Origin: Azorinus chamasolen
Lineage: Eukaryota > Mollusca > Bivalvia > Cardiida > Solecurtidae
DNA length: 64,000 nucleotides
Assembly (NCBI GenBank): GCA_963576725.1
Contig: OY755241.1
Coordinates: 682,001-746,000, forward strand
Reading direction: 5' to 3'
The notes under the pieces are model-generated. The model worked only from the letters and a program-made list of their open reading frames with translations. It had not been told where the DNA came from and did not search any database. Below are positions 20,592 to 33,777 of this stretch, piece after piece. Position 1 is the stretch's first letter, and each line of letters opens with the position of its first letter. The position numbers and the translations under genes are program-made.

Positions 20592-20810
20592 TAATGATAA
20601 TCTACACTCATATTACCTGGATTATGATAAATCTACACTCATATTACCTGGATAATGATAATCTACACTCACATTACCTGGATAATGATAATAGACACTC
20701 ATATTACCTGGAGTATGATAAATCTACACTCACATTACCTGGATAATGATAATATACACTCATATTACCTGGAGTATGATAAATCTACACTCATATTACC
20801 TGGATTATCG
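20586..20810. repeat. 30/31-bp minisatellite covering the M4 donor
   Basis: About seven units. On the minus strand each reads gtaatatgagtgtag, then an AT-rich stretch ending tccag. The exon end GATAATCCAG/gtaat is the first member. Unit length is not a multiple of three. Confidence 0.9.
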
Positions 20811-20919
20811 TCATCTCTGATACCATTACAGATCTCGCAACACTCATTGGCAATCGTGGTATTGTAACAGTCTCTATTCAAAATCTCAGTACATGATCTT
20901 CTGTTTCCATAGCGACAAC
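20800..20919 (-). CDS. Exon: module M4 (PLAC-like), donor embedded in a minisatellite
   Basis: Forty codons in phase 1-1, acceptor gttttag, donor gtaata. Pattern C-x7-C-x7-C-x8-CC-x2-C: CRYGNRRSC, RDCYN, CCEIC. The linker ends RDDDNP. The last bases and the donor (CCAG/gtaatatgag) are reiterated about seven times downstream at 20586-20799, so the true donor is only the first of several donor-like sites. Confidence 0.85.
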
Positions 20920-21065
20920 CTAAAACATACAGACATATGAAAAAGTAATATCGGAGAAAATACTCTCTCGAAGCAGAAATGGACTGGTGAACGTTGTTAG
21001 ATCATCACTTCTGAAGTCATAGATTAGCAATTCTGAAACTTGCTTCAATGTTGTACTTTACAGGG

Positions 21066-21574
21066 TTGTTGGGTTCCTTTGCAAACAGAGAAGATCCAGA
21101 TCAGACAGTCCCTTTAGGAGATATGTGATCAGTGTCTACTCGATTTGCTTACAGAATATCTTGGATATGATTCTTTACTACATGTATTTGGCATAGCTAT
21201 GTATTCACTTAGATAAGAATTAGTTCTAAAATAATTAGTATATTCACGTCCATAATTGGTAGAATCAGGCATGACTATTCATAGAGTATAGATTTGTTTG
21301 TTTGTCTGTTTTTATCGGGTTTTACGTCACTTTAACAGTGTTTCAGTCATATCACGATGTCCAGTTAATTACACGTAAGGGGAAGACCCCAGACTTGTAG
21401 GCGCCATCTGATCAGTGTCTGCTCTGTTGACTTATAACATTACTTTGATCTGATTCTACAGTTTTTGTCAAAGCAAAAACTTCCCTAGAAAGTTTTACAT
21501 AATAATAATCCATCTAATATATGTTCATGCTATCGGTATTTCTTACATGAATATTGAACAGGTAATGGGTTAAA
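21066..21574. mobile_element. TTAA-A sequences around an unrelated repeat
   Basis: A left copy (21066-21285, core agatccagatcagacagtcc) and a right copy (from about 21393, gccatctgatcagtgtctgc, ending ggtaatgggttaa) flank 21288-21390. Confidence 0.6.
21288..21390. repeat. TTTGTTTGTTTG-type interspersed repeat
   Basis: tttgtttgtttgtctgtttt, then cgggttttacgtcactttaa and cagtgtttcagtcatatcac. Similar repeats are common in bivalve genomes, from general knowledge. Confidence 0.5.
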
Positions 21575-21639
21575 TCAATCATGAGATACATATACAATTG
21601 TAATGGGAGAGCAACCTAAGCAGTGTAAGCACACTATAC

Positions 21640-21762
21640 CTGGGTACTGGTCCTCGGCAAGCCAGAAGCACGTGTCACAACACTGAGTTTCCATTGTGTA
21701 GCATTCCCGCCTTTGTAATGAAGAACATATTTTCTCGTCCGCCCTGTTACCGTATGGACAAT
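21640..21762 (-). CDS. Exon: module M3 (PLAC-like)
   Basis: Forty-one codons in phase 1-1, acceptor attgtag, donor gtatag. Pattern C-x10-C-x7-C-x6-CC-x2-C with CPYGNRADEKIC, so YGN replaces YGD, and ECYTMETQCCDTC. The linker FWLAEDQYP ends in proline before the split codon, as in M4, M5 and M11. Confidence 0.85.
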
Positions 21763-21826
21763 CTACAATAATAGATCATTAAGGTTAGTTTGGTCTACAG
21801 CAGAACATTTGTATTGTGATAATTTA

Positions 21827-22027
21827 GTTCCATTCCCTCATACTGACACCCTCTTGACACATCTGTGAAAAAAGTCATGTTTTGAAAACCATTGTAATAT
21901 ATATCTATCACAATGGTTTCAAAATTAATCAATTCTACAAGTGTCATTTTCTCTAGTAAATGCTCCTTTTCAGCAGATATATTCAAAAGAGGCTGGGTCT
22001 AAAATAGTCAGTGGTGTAATTTGTTAA
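21827..22027. mobile_element. TTAA-B MITE, core deleted
   Basis: agttccattccctcatactg to gtggtgtaatttgttaa; aaccattgtaatatatatct and atcacaatggtttc remain. Confidence 0.72.
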
Positions 22028-22096
22028 ATGAAATGGAATATGCAATAAAATATCTATACAGCAAACCACCAAAATACGTACCAGTATCAATCTTTA

Positions 22097-22356
22097 AACC
22101 TTCTCTTGCTGAATTTCAAAAAATATATTTCTCCTTCTTTACCCATGCCCTGTTGTTTAATTACATACATGTATATCTTCTCCGTGTACAAGTATTTCGC
22201 TATGCAGTCACTGCTGTGGAGTGCACTGGTTGCACAATCAACTTGTAAATAGTGCAGACACTGATGAGACAGCTCCCGCAGGAGCTGTCTCATCTGGATC
22301 TTCACTACAGTATTAATAGGTAGGTATATTGACGTGAATAGCAAGCGAAGGGTTAA
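22097..22356. mobile_element. TTAA-G MITE
   Basis: accttctcttgctgaatttc to agcaagcgaagggttaa; core gagacagctcccgcaggagc. Confidence 0.78.
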
Positions 22357-22357
22357 G

Positions 22358-22497
22358 ACATGTGTCAGCTTAATGCATGGTGAAAGTCGTACAGAAACCT
22401 CCTTCTGTATGAGTTTCACCATGCATTAAGCAGCCACCTCCCTTAAAGGGTCGAAATTCTTCTATACAAAAAAAATCGAATAATCGAGATTTTACTG
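22358..22497. mobile_element. TA-C MITE remnant
   Basis: gtcagcttaatgcatggtga and caccatgcattaagcagcca; the end gattttactgta is kept. Confidence 0.65.
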
Positions 22498-22694
22498 TAG
22501 TTAGCTTAATACATGTATAAGACAAAAGTTATTGAGGACACTCCTGCAGATTTCTGCATTACTTTCGCCCTGCGTTACGCAACCAAAACAGTCATGTTTA
22601 TCTATTGCCTGGTCTTTTTTACATATGCTCGACTGTGTATGAATTGTGGCGGACGACAATATTTACAGACGAAACTTATCTCGTATTCAAAGAG

Positions 22695-22925
22695 TTAGCC
22701 CTTTCTCTGTTAAATATTTATGTAAGAAATAATGACATTATAAATATTTATTATCTGATTTTTTTATAATTGCATATGAAAAGAGAAAGCTTTGGTATTG
22801 GTCGAAACTGTAGAGATCTACTGTAAGTTTGTAAGCAACCAGAGCAGACCCAGATCAGACAGCTCCCACAGGGACCGTCTGATCTGGGTATACTGTGTTT
22901 GCAATTGCGTGAAAAGAAAATAGTA
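22695..22925. mobile_element. TTAA-A MITE
   Basis: ttagccctttctctgttaaa at the left; core gatcagacagctcccacagg with its inverse; right end eroded. Confidence 0.72.
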
Positions 22926-22960
22926 AATATGATCTGGAATGATACCACATAACTACTTAC

Positions 22961-23101
22961 TTGGCACACTGTATAGTCCCTGGCGACTTTGCTCTATTTG
23001 GTGACAGGTCATACAACATTTAGTGTTGGTGGTTTTTGTGTAGCACTCCCTGTCACTTATTCTCAAACATCCGATTCTTGTTTTGTCGCCGTACTCGCAG
23101 T
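22961..23101 (-). CDS. Exon: module M2 (PLAC-like)
   Basis: Forty-seven codons in phase 1-1, acceptor attccag, donor gtaagt. Pattern C-x9-C-x7-C-x8-CC-x2-C, starting CEYGDKTRIGC and ending CCMTC. It has the longest C-terminal linker of the M2-M15 set (HQIEQSRQGLYSVP). It joins M1 with Asn as the split codon if the weak candidate exon at 37414-37503 is not used. Confidence 0.85.
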
Positions 23102-23283
23102 CTGGAATAATGAGCGCACAACGTTCAATAAAACCTCTCTAACCACTTTATGAATACACATAGCTGTCTTTACAGAACAAGTCCATGTGCTAGTATAAGA
23201 ATGAATCTAATTAATATTCATGATGTCATCATTTCTAACATAAATTAAGTAAATGGTTATTTTATCTATCTAGCTCTAAATTA

Positions 23284-23608
23284 TATAAATACAGTAAAAC
23301 CACTCTACACCGATCACTCTAAAGAAATCTAGTTCTGGATTTAAGACAGGTGATAACTTAACTCTTTCGGTGCCAATGTCGCCTGTTGGCACCATTAAAA
23401 ATAGTGCAGTCCCAGGTCAGATGCCGCCTTTTCAAGGCGGCATCTCACCTGGGACTTCACTGTTTTCTACATTATTTTAGCCCAAGCATAAAGGTTTTTA
23501 AAAACAAAAGTTTTACTAATATACCTTTATTATTTAGTTTAGACTTATATTTAATATGAAATTATTATTGCACACGACACTTTTAAATTTGGCGCCAAAA
23601 GAGTAAAT
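23284..23608. mobile_element. TA-C left end followed by a separate TTAA-type element with a new core
   Basis: tacagtaaaaccactctaca is a TA-C end. From 23357 ttaactctttcggtgccaat leads to the core gatgccgccttttcaaggcg with its inverse and ends gcgccaaaagagtaa. No other copy of this core was seen. Confidence 0.6.
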
Positions 23609-23609
23609 G

Positions 23610-23769
23610 CATGACGAAAGTAATGCAAAACGCTTCCCAATGCATGCATTACATTTGCCATGCATTGACCCTGTACTCCATTTACTCCTTTCGATGACTA
23701 TGCAAACAGAGATATTAGTATTCATGATGTCACAATTTCAACATGAATATTCATGGAGTGAAGGGTTAA
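23610..23769. mobile_element. Mixed TA-C core fragment and TTAA-A right end
   Basis: gcatgacgaaagtaatgcaa is a TA-C arm; catgaatattcatggagtga and agggttaa are a TTAA-A end. Confidence 0.55.
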
Positions 23770-24039
23770 ACAACCATCTGCTTCACATCCCCTCCGTCCA
23801 TGCTGACTGAAGTGATCAATTAAGAGAAGTTCTTATGTATATACATCTCTACAAGCATAGGTAATATAACACCTCCATTATACCATGACTCGTTTCGAAT
23901 ACATCATATTGTATGGTACACATTTTTCTTCTCTTCGTGTCTCTTTTCATACTACGTAATTGTATTTTGTTCATAAATGTTGTCCGTTTCAATCATCAAC
24001 CTCCACTTTCCTTAAATCCCTCCTCGAAATTCAAACAGG

Positions 24040-24112
24040 GCGTCAAACAGTTTGTCTCCCGATGAGACACCGAGTTACTTGACGTCTCATCTGTATCCAA
24101 ACTGTTTGCATA
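24040..24112. mobile_element. TTAA-D core
   Basis: cgatgagacaccgagttact and gacgtctcatctgtatccaa, bounded by caaacagtttg and its inverse. Confidence 0.65.
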
Positions 24113-24359
24113 AATAGAACATGTAATAACAAATCCGCAGCTAGCTTGCAAAGTGTTTTAGATTTATACTGTCTATATGCTGAGTCAGCCCCCTTCATTA
24201 TACTTAACCCCTTCGCGTCAAGAAACACCCATTCTTGAACATGAAACAGAGGACAGTGTATCAAGTATCAATACCCTAACCTATATAACCTGGGTATATA
24301 AGTGGACTTGTCCAAATAAGTATATTGAGCGACTCCAATTATCATTTGTAGGGCAGGGT

Positions 24360-26050
24360 TAATATGAATCAAAGTACTGACAGTACTGAAGGTTTCGGAC
24401 CATATATATGGCGATTGTGACTATACAATACGAAAAAGCTTGGTAGGGAAGAACTGGTACCATTGAAAAATAGTAAAATGACCTCTAAAGCATTATTTCC
24501 TGAACTAAAATGGTGTTTAATGGAACTGTTTGTTAAAATAGACAGGTCATCTGAACATAATTGCTGTGAAACTTTCTGAAAATCCTGTCAGTGTTTTAGA
24601 TATTGTTTAAAGAAATAAATTGATGACTAGTAGCAAACAGTGCAGTTCCAATAGCTCAATTTGCCACTGTGTGCCTGAAGTTTACTTAAAATGATAATTT
24701 AATGTAGTAAATGGCCATTACTCTATTATTATATGGCCGAAGTTGGCGTCATATAATATGTGCCTCATGCACCTATCCATGTAAATACCCAGTCAAATTT
24801 AATGAAATCTGAGCAAACTGTTCCAAGATATGACTTCTAACTGTCAAATTTCCTATATGGCTATCTGGAGCAAAAAAGGGTCATATTTCTGCTACTAACT
24901 GGTGGATTGAAACAGTATTTGACGTGCGTCAATCACTTATCCATCTATACACTACAACCAAGTTTGAGTAAATTATATATGCCATATGTATCTAAATATC
25001 ATACAGTTAACAAGATCTAGTTATAACAGAATATGTTGCAGAATGTCCCCTAAACGAAACTTACAACTGATATTTGTGAGCAAAATATCTAAATTTCAAC
25101 CAATAACAGACCATTAGTGATCACTTGGTTACCATGGCAACCAACACTTTTGAAACAACTGCATAATTATATATCCCTACTGACCATTTTTCCGAAAAAT
25201 CTTATATGTAAATTGTGACCCATTCAGAGGACACCACTCAATTACCATGACAAACAAGTATTTCAAAACAACTTGACTGTGTTTGGGGTACCCAAATACC
25301 CCTAAATGCCAATTTTCAGCAAATTTGAATATCTAAACTTTTGACCAATCAGATCCCACCATTCAGTTTCCATACCAACAAATCATTTCCAAAGACATAC
25401 CAATCAATTCTGAGTGTCAAAATATCCCGACATACCAATTTTGGGCAAAATCGAATAATATCTGAATTTGTCGAAAAAGATTTAAATTTTCTACCAATCA
25501 GAGCCACCATTCAGTTACCATGGCAACCAATTCTTTAAAAAGACCTACAAATTAGTCCTGAGTGCCAAAATATACCGTCATACCAATATTTAGCAAAATC
25601 AACCAATACATGTACTTTCGAAACCCATACAAATTGATTTAGAGTACTGATATTTTATCCCATGATACCAATTTTCAGCAAAAAATCGAATGATATATAA
25701 CTTCGCCAAACAATATCTTAATTTCAACCAATTATAGCCAACCATTTAGTTATGGTGATTTTCAAAAATTAAAAGTGGGATGTACATATGCATGTATCAA
25801 GCAATATTCATATGAAGTTTCATTAAGATCTGACAATTACTTAATCTTACTGAGAAATGCATTGGACAGGTTCACGACGGAAGAAGAATTGGGAGAATCA
25901 GAATCGGAAGAAAGAATAATAAGAAAAAGAAACGGAGCAAACACAAAGTGTCCCACTACTTCATTTTGGGATATTATTAAATACCAGGGGTGAAAATAAC
26001 AGCATGATTGTATGTTAACACAGATTAATGCTAGGGGGGGGGGGAGCACT
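24360..26050. other. No gene seen; diverged repeat-like sequence
   Basis: Loose tandem resemblance about every 130-180 bp, with phrases such as accaatcagagccaccattc and agttaccatggcaaccaatt recurring at 25120-25740. The stretch catatgaagtttcattaaga near 25810 and the closing G-run look like an old interspersed repeat. Short ORFs here are not convincing. Confidence 0.5.
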
Positions 26051-26058
26051 AAAAACAC

Positions 26059-29000
26059 AAATTTGTCAAGAATTATATTATGTAAAACATACAATAAAAT
26101 AATTCCACTATATCTCTTTTATAACTACTAACTCTCTATAATTGGAGTAATTATCCTTAAATGATTACAACCTGGTACCAAGTCTCCTAAGACATTTCAC
26201 ACATTATAAACATGGATCTTAGAGAACTGAAAAGTCTATGATCAATGTTTCCGATGTTTGTCACACATGATGTAAAAATATAATTATGATCTTCCAAACT
26301 CAACATAATTACAGTGAAACCCTGCTAATGCGACCACTTAATAAACAGCCACTGATGTCGTCTAAAGCAGGTGGTTGCTTAATGCAGGACGAAAGTTATG
26401 CAGAAAGCTCCTAGAGGAGCTTTCTGCATAACTTTCGTCCTGCATTAAGCTACCACTTGCCTCTGCCACCCATAATTATGCCCCTTTTTGGTGGTCGCAT
26501 TAGCGGGGTTTTACTGTACTTCTGATGCATTCAGAATACAGATTGCTTTTGAGACTCAAGGATATCCATATATCTCCGGGGCGTTTCACTACGGTCCGTG
26601 CTCCTTCGTGCCGAAGGGTCGGTGCCGACTATTTTATCTTTTTTTTAGCTTTCTTCAACTTCAACTATATATACTTATTATGCAGTGCACTGAATATTAA
26701 TTCTACGTATTTCAAAAAATAAATATGGACAATATTAGTGGACAATATTAGCCAAAAAGCTCGATAAAAGATTTTCTAAAAACAAAAAATGCTTAAATTG
26801 AGGCCGATTTTAGTCTGTGGAATTCATATCCGCGGATATGAGTCATACCCGTCATATCGGGTGTTTATACTGTATCTTGCAATTTCCAGCAGTCGTTATC
26901 TTCATTCCCATAGTTCGTGTGTAATGTGTAGAGATTGACGGTGTTCTGATCATTATTCATTACTGTTTTCTCCGTAACATTGTCTGTACCTATCCGACAA
27001 ATTCAAGAAATGCTTGTAGATTTCAAAATATCCGCCCGACTTTCAGAAGTCGATTACTTTCTGGGCCATTTTTACCGGCGCTCTGTGGTATATATTCGTT
27101 CGCGACCAAATTTATCATATAACGTAGCATTTTACATGGCAAAATTATTGGTAATTGAAACAGTTGCATCCGCATTGTAATAATTGACACAAATACCGAA
27201 TGAAGAATTATCGATATCGTTTATCCAACGCATTGCACTTGGAACTATATGTTTGTCTAGGGGTGTTATCAAAATCACATTTTTGGCAAAATGAAAGTAG
27301 AAATACGGGTGAAATACACCCGTAGACAACTAAATCGTTTAATCAAATTTGTCAAGAATTATATTATGTAAAACATACAATAAAATAATTCCACTATATC
27401 TCTTTTATAACTACTAACTCTCTATAATTGGAGTAATTATCCTTAAATGATTACAACCTGGTACCAAGTCTCCTAAGACATTTCACACATTATAAACATG
27501 GATCTTAGAGAACTGAAAAGTCTATGATCAATGTTTCCGATGTTTGTCACACATGATGTAAAAATATAATTATGATCTTCCAAACTCAACATAATTACAG
27601 TGAAACCCTGCTAATGCGACCACTTAATAAACAGCCACTGATGTCGTCTAAAGCAGGTGGTTGCTTAATGCAGGACGAAAGTTATGCAGAAAGCTCCTAG
27701 AGGAGCTTTCTGCATAACTTTCGTCCTGCATTAAGCTACCACTTGCCTCTGCCACCCATAATTATGCCCCTTTTTGGTGGTCGCATTAGCGGGGTTTTAC
27801 TGTACTTCTGATGCATTCAGAATACAGATTGCTTTTGAGACTCAAGGATATCCATATATCTCCGGGGCGTTTCACTACGGTCCGTGCTCCTTCGTGCCGA
27901 AGGGTCGGTGCCGACTATTTTATCTTTTTTTTTTAGCTTTCTTCAACTTCAACTATATATACTTATTATGCAGTGCACTGAATATTAATTCTACGTATTT
28001 CAAAAAATAAATATGGACAATATTAGTGGACAATATTAGCCAAAAAGCTCGATAAAAGATTTTCTAGAAACAAAAAATGCTTAAATTGAGGCCGATTTTA
28101 GTCTGTGGAATTCATATCCGCGGATATGAGTCATACCCGTCATATCGGGTGTTTATACTGTATCTTGCAATTTCCAGCAGTCGTTATCTTCATTCCCATA
28201 GTTCGTGTGTAATGTGTAGAGATTGACGGTGTTCTGATCATTATTCATTACTGTTTTCTCCGTAACATTGTCTGTACCTATCCGACAAATTCAAGAAATG
28301 CTTGTAGATTTCAAAATATCCGCCCGACTTTCAGAAGTCGATTACTTTCTGGGCCATTTTTACCGGCGCTCTGTGGTATATATTCGTTCGCGACCAAATT
28401 TATCATATAACGTAGCATTTTACATGGCAAAATTATTGGTAATTGAAACAGTTGCATCCGCATTGTAATAATTGACACAAATACCGAATGAAGAATTATC
28501 GATATCGTTTATCCAACGCATTGCACTTGGAACTATATGTTTGTCTAGGGGTGTTATCAAAATCACATTTTTGGCAAAATGAAAGTAGAAATACGGGTGA
28601 AATACACCCGTAGACAACTAAATCGTTTAATCAAATTTGTCAAGAATTATATTATGTAAAACATACAATAAAATAATTCCACTATATCTCTTTTATAACT
28701 ACTAACTCTCTATAATTGGAGTAATTATCCTTAAATGATTACAACCTGGTACCAAGTCTCCTAAGACATTTCACACATTATAAACATGGATCTTAGAGAA
28801 CTGAAAAGTCTATGATCAATGTTTCCGATGTTTGTCACACATGATGTAAAAATATAATTATGATCTTCCAAACTCAACATAATTACAGTGAAACCCTGCT
28901 AATGCGACCACTTAATAAACAGCCACTGATGTCGTCTAAAGCAGGTGGTTGCTTAATGCAGGACGAAAGTTATGCAGAAAGCTCCTAGAGGAGCTTTCTG

Positions 29001-32000
29001 CATAACTTTCGTCCTGCATTAAGCTACCACTTGCCTCTGCCACCCATAATTATGCCCCTTTTTGGTGGTCGCATTAGCGGGGTTTTACTGTACTTCTGAT
29101 GCATTCAGAATACAGATTGCTTTTGAGACTCAAGGATATCCATATATCTCCGGGGCGTTTCACTACGGTCCGTGCTCCTTCGTGCCGAAGGGTCGGTGCC
29201 GACTATTTTATCTTTTTTTTAGCTTTCTTCAACTTCAACTATATATACTTATTATGCAGTGCACTGAATATTAATTCTACGTATTTCAAAAAATAAATAT
29301 GGACAATATTAGTGGACAATATTAGCCAAAAAGCTCGATAAAAGATTTTCTAAAAACAAAAAATGCTTAAATTGAGGCCGATTTTAGTCTGTGGAATTCA
29401 TATCCGCGGATATGAGTCATACCCGTCATATCGGGTGTTTATACTGTATCTTGCAATTTCCAGCAGTCGTTATCTTCATTCCCATAGTTCGTGTGTAATG
29501 TGTAGAGATTGACGGTGTTCTGATCATTATTCATTACTGTTTTCTCCGTAACATTGTCTGTACCTATCCGACAAATTCAAGAAATGCTTGTAGATTTCAA
29601 AATATCCGCCCGACTTTCAGAAGTCGATTACTTTCTGGGCCATTTTTACCGGCGCTCTGTGGTATATATTCGTTCGCAACCAAATTTATCATATAACGTA
29701 GCATTTTACATGGCAAAATTATTGGTAATTGAAACAGTTGCATCCGCATTGTAATAATTGACACAAATACCGAATGAAGAATTATCGATATCGTTTATCC
29801 AACGCATTGCACTTGGAACTATATGTTTGTCTAGGGGTGTTATCAAAATCACATTTTTGGCAAAATGAAAGTAGAAATACGGGTGAAATACACCCGTAGA
29901 CAACTAAATCGTTTAATCAAATTTGTCAAGAATTATATTATGTAAAACATACAATAAAATAATTCCACTATATCTCTTTTATAACTACTAACTCTCTATA
30001 ATTGGAGTAATTATCCTTAAATGATTACAACCTGGTACCAAGTCTCCTAAGACATTTCACACATTATAAACATGGATCTTAGAGAACTGAAAAGTCTATG
30101 ATCAATGTTTCCGATGTTTGTCACACATGATGTAAAAATATAATTATGATCTTCCAAACTCAACATAATTACAGTGAAACCCTGCTAATGCGACCACTTA
30201 ATAAACAGCCACTGATGTCGTCTAAAGCAGGTGGTTGCTTAATGCAGGACGAAAGTTATGCAGAAAGCTCCTAGAGGAGCTTTCTGCATAACTTTCGTCC
30301 TGCATTAAGCTACCACTTGCCTCTGCCACCCATAATTATGCCCCTTTTTGGTGGTCGCATTAGCGGGGTTTTACTGTACTTCTGATGCATTCAGAATACA
30401 GATTGCTTTTGAGACTCAAGGATATCCATATATCTCCGGGGCGTTTCACTACGGTCCGTGCTCCTTCGTGCCGAAGGGTCGGTGCCGACTATTTTATCTT
30501 TTTTTTAGCTTTCTTCAACTTCAACTATATATACTTATTATGCAGTGCACTGAATATTAATTCTACGTATTTCAAAAAATAAATATGGACAATATTAGTG
30601 GACAATATTAGCCAAAAAGCTCGATAAAAGATTTTCTAAAAACAAAAAATGCTTAAATTGAGGCCGATTTTAGTCTGTGGAATTCATATCCGCGGATATG
30701 AGTCATACCCGTCATATCGGGTGTTTATACTGTATCTTGCAATTTCCAGCAGTCGTTATCTTCATTCCCATAGTTCGTGTGTAATGTGTAGAGATTGACG
30801 GTGTTCTGATCATTATTCATTACTGTTTTCTCCGTAACATTGTCTGTACCTATCCGACAAATTCAAGAAATGCTTGTAGATTTCAAAATATCCGCCCGAC
30901 TTTCAGAAGTCGATTACTTTCTGGGCCATTTTTACCGGCGCTCTGTGGTATATATTCGTTCGCGACCAAATTTATCATATAACGTAGCATTTTACATGGC
31001 AAAATTATTGGTAATTGAAACAGTTGCATCCGCATTGTAATAATTGACACAAATACCGAATGAAGAATTATCGATATCGTTTATCCAACGCATTGCACTT
31101 GGAACTATATGTTTGTCTAGGGGTGTTATCAAAATCACATTTTTGGCAAAATGAAAGTAGAAATACGGGTGAAATACACCCGTAGACAACTAAATCGTTT
31201 AATCAAATTTGTCAAGAATTATATTATGTAAAACATACAATAAAATAATTCCACTATATCTCTTTTATAACTACTAACTCTCTATAATTGGAGTAATTAT
31301 CCTTAAATGATTACAACCTGGTACCAAGTCTCCTAAGACATTTCACACATTATAAACATGGATCTTAGAGAACTGAAAAGTCTATGATCAATGTTTCCGA
31401 TGTTTGTCACACATGATGTAAAAATATAATTATGATCTTCCAAACTCAACATAATTACAGTGAAACCCTGCTAATGCGACCACTTAATAAACAGCCACTG
31501 ATGTCGTCTAAAGCAGGTGGTTGCTTAATGCAGGACGAAAGTTATGCAGAAAGCTCCTAGAGGAGCTTTCTGCATAACTTTCGTCCTGCATTAAGCTACC
31601 ACTTGCCTCTGCCACCCATAATTATGCCCCTTTTTGGTGGTCGCATTAGCGGGGTTTTACTGTACTTCTGATGCATTCAGAATACAGATTGCTTTTGAGA
31701 CTCAAGGATATCCATATATCTCCGGGGCGTTTCACTACGGTCCGTGCTCCTTCGTGCCGAAGGGTCGGTGCCGACTATTTTATCTTTTTTTTAGCTTTCT
31801 TCAACTTCAACTATATATACTTATTATGCAGTGCACTGAATATTAATTCTACGTATTTCAAAAAATAAATATGGACAATATTAGTGGACAATATTAGCCA
31901 AAAAGCTCGATAAAAGATTTTCTAAAAACAAAAAATGCTTAAATTGAGGCCGATTTTAGTCTGTGGAATTCATATCCGCGGATATGAGTCATACCCGTCA

Positions 32001-33777
32001 TATCGGGTGTTTATACTGTATCTTGCAATTTCCAGCAGTCGTTATCTTCATTCCCATAGTTCGTGTGTAATGTGTAGAGATTGACGGTGTTCTGATCATT
32101 ATTCATTACTGTTTTCTCCGTAACATTGTCTGTACCTATCCGACAAATTCAAGAAATGCTTGTAGATTTCAAAATATCCGCCCGACTTTCAGAAGTCGAT
32201 TACTTTCTGGGCCATTTTTACCGGCGCTCTGTGGTATATATTCGTTCGCGACCAAATTTATCATATAACGTAGCATTTTACATGGCAAAATTATTGGTAA
32301 TTGAAACAGTTGCATCCGCATTGTAATAATTGACACAAATACCGAATGAAGAATTATCGATATCGTTTATCCAACGCATTGCACTTGGAACTATATGTTT
32401 GTCTAGGGGTGTTATCAAAATCACATTTTTGGCAAAATGAAAGTAGAAATACGGGTGAAATACACCCGTAGACAACTAAATCGTTTAATCAAATTTGTCA
32501 AGAATTATATTATGTAAAACATACAATAAAATAATTCCACTATATCTCTTTTATAACTACTAACTCTCTATAATTGGAGTAATTATCCTTAAATGATTAC
32601 AACCTGGTACCAAGTCTCCTAAGACATTTCACACATTATAAACATGGATCTTAGAGAACTGAAAAGTCTATGATCAATGTTTCCGATGTTTGTCACACAT
32701 GATGTAAAAATATAATTATGATCTTCCAAACTCAACATAATTACAGTGAAACCCTGCTAATGCGACCACTTAATAAACAGCCACTGATGTCGTCTAAAGC
32801 AGGTGGTTGCTTAATGCAGGACGAAAGTTATGCAGAAAGCTCCTAGAGGAGCTTTCTGCATAACTTTCGTCCTGCATTAAGCTACCACTTGCCTCTGCCA
32901 CCCATAATTATGCCCCTTTTTGGTGGTCGCATTAGCGGGGTTTTACTGTACTTCTGATGCATTCAGAATACAGATTGCTTTTGAGACTCAAGGATATCCA
33001 TATATCTCCGGGGCGTTTCACTACGGTCCGTGCTCCTTCGTGCCGAAGGGTCGGTGCCGACTATTTTATCTTTTTTTTTAGCTTTCTTCAACTTCAACTA
33101 TATATACTTATTATGCAGTGCACTGAATATTAATTCTACGTATTTCAAAAAATAAATATGGACAATATTAGTGGACAATATTAGCCAAAAAGCTCGATAA
33201 AAGATTTTCTAAAAACAAAAAATGCTTAAATTGAGGCCGATTTTAGTCTGTGGAATTCATATCCGCGGATATGAGTCATACCCGTCATATCGGGTGTTTA
33301 TACTGTATCTTGCAATTTCCAGCAGTCGTTATCTTCATTCCCATAGTTCGTGTGTAATGTGTAGAGATTGACGGTGTTCTGATCATTATTCATTACTGTT
33401 TTCTCCGTAACATTGTCTGTACCTATCCGACAAATTCAAGAAATGCTTGTAGATTTCAAAATATCCGCCCGACTTTCAGAAGTCGATTACTTTCTGGGCC
33501 ATTTTTACCGGCGCTCTGTGGTATATATTCGTTCGCGACCAAATTTATCATATAACGTAGCATTTTACATGGCAAAATTATTGGTAATTGAAACAGTTGC
33601 ATCCGCATTGTAATAATTGACACAAATACCGAATGAAGAGTTATCGATATCGTTTATCCAACGCATTGCACTTGTAACTATATGTTTGTCTAGGGGTGTT
33701 ATCAAAATCACATTTTTGGCAAAATGAAAGTAGAAATACGGGTGAAATACACCCGTAGACAACTAAATCGTTTAATC
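26059..33777. repeat. Six-copy tandem array of a 1286-bp unit
   Basis: Copies lie at 26059-27344, 27345-28632, 28633-29918, 29919-31204, 31205-32490 and 32491-33777. They differ only by T-run length and a handful of substitutions (for example in copies 3 and 6), so the amplification is very recent or homogenised. Each unit carries a TA-C element at the same place, an 18-bp palindrome TCATATCCGCGGATATGA, a T-run and a hairpin ACGGGTGaaataCACCCGT near its 3' end. Short ORFs repeat in each copy but none looks like a known protein. The array sits in the M1-M2 intron. Confidence 0.97.
26312..26516. mobile_element. TA-C MITE inside the 1286-bp unit (also in the other five copies)
   Basis: Runs from CAGTGAAACCCTGCTAATGC to its inverse ending TTTTACTG, flanked by TA on both sides. 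The core palindrome has apex GAAAGCTCCTAGAGGAGC. Equivalent copies start about every 1286 bp, so the insertion is older than the amplification. CAGT ends in a TA duplication are typical of pogo/Tc1-mariner. Confidence 0.85.

Noticed and set aside
26980..27180. 66-residue ORF repeated in all six array units
   Set aside because: Its conservation is only the recent duplication of the unit; no family match and small size.
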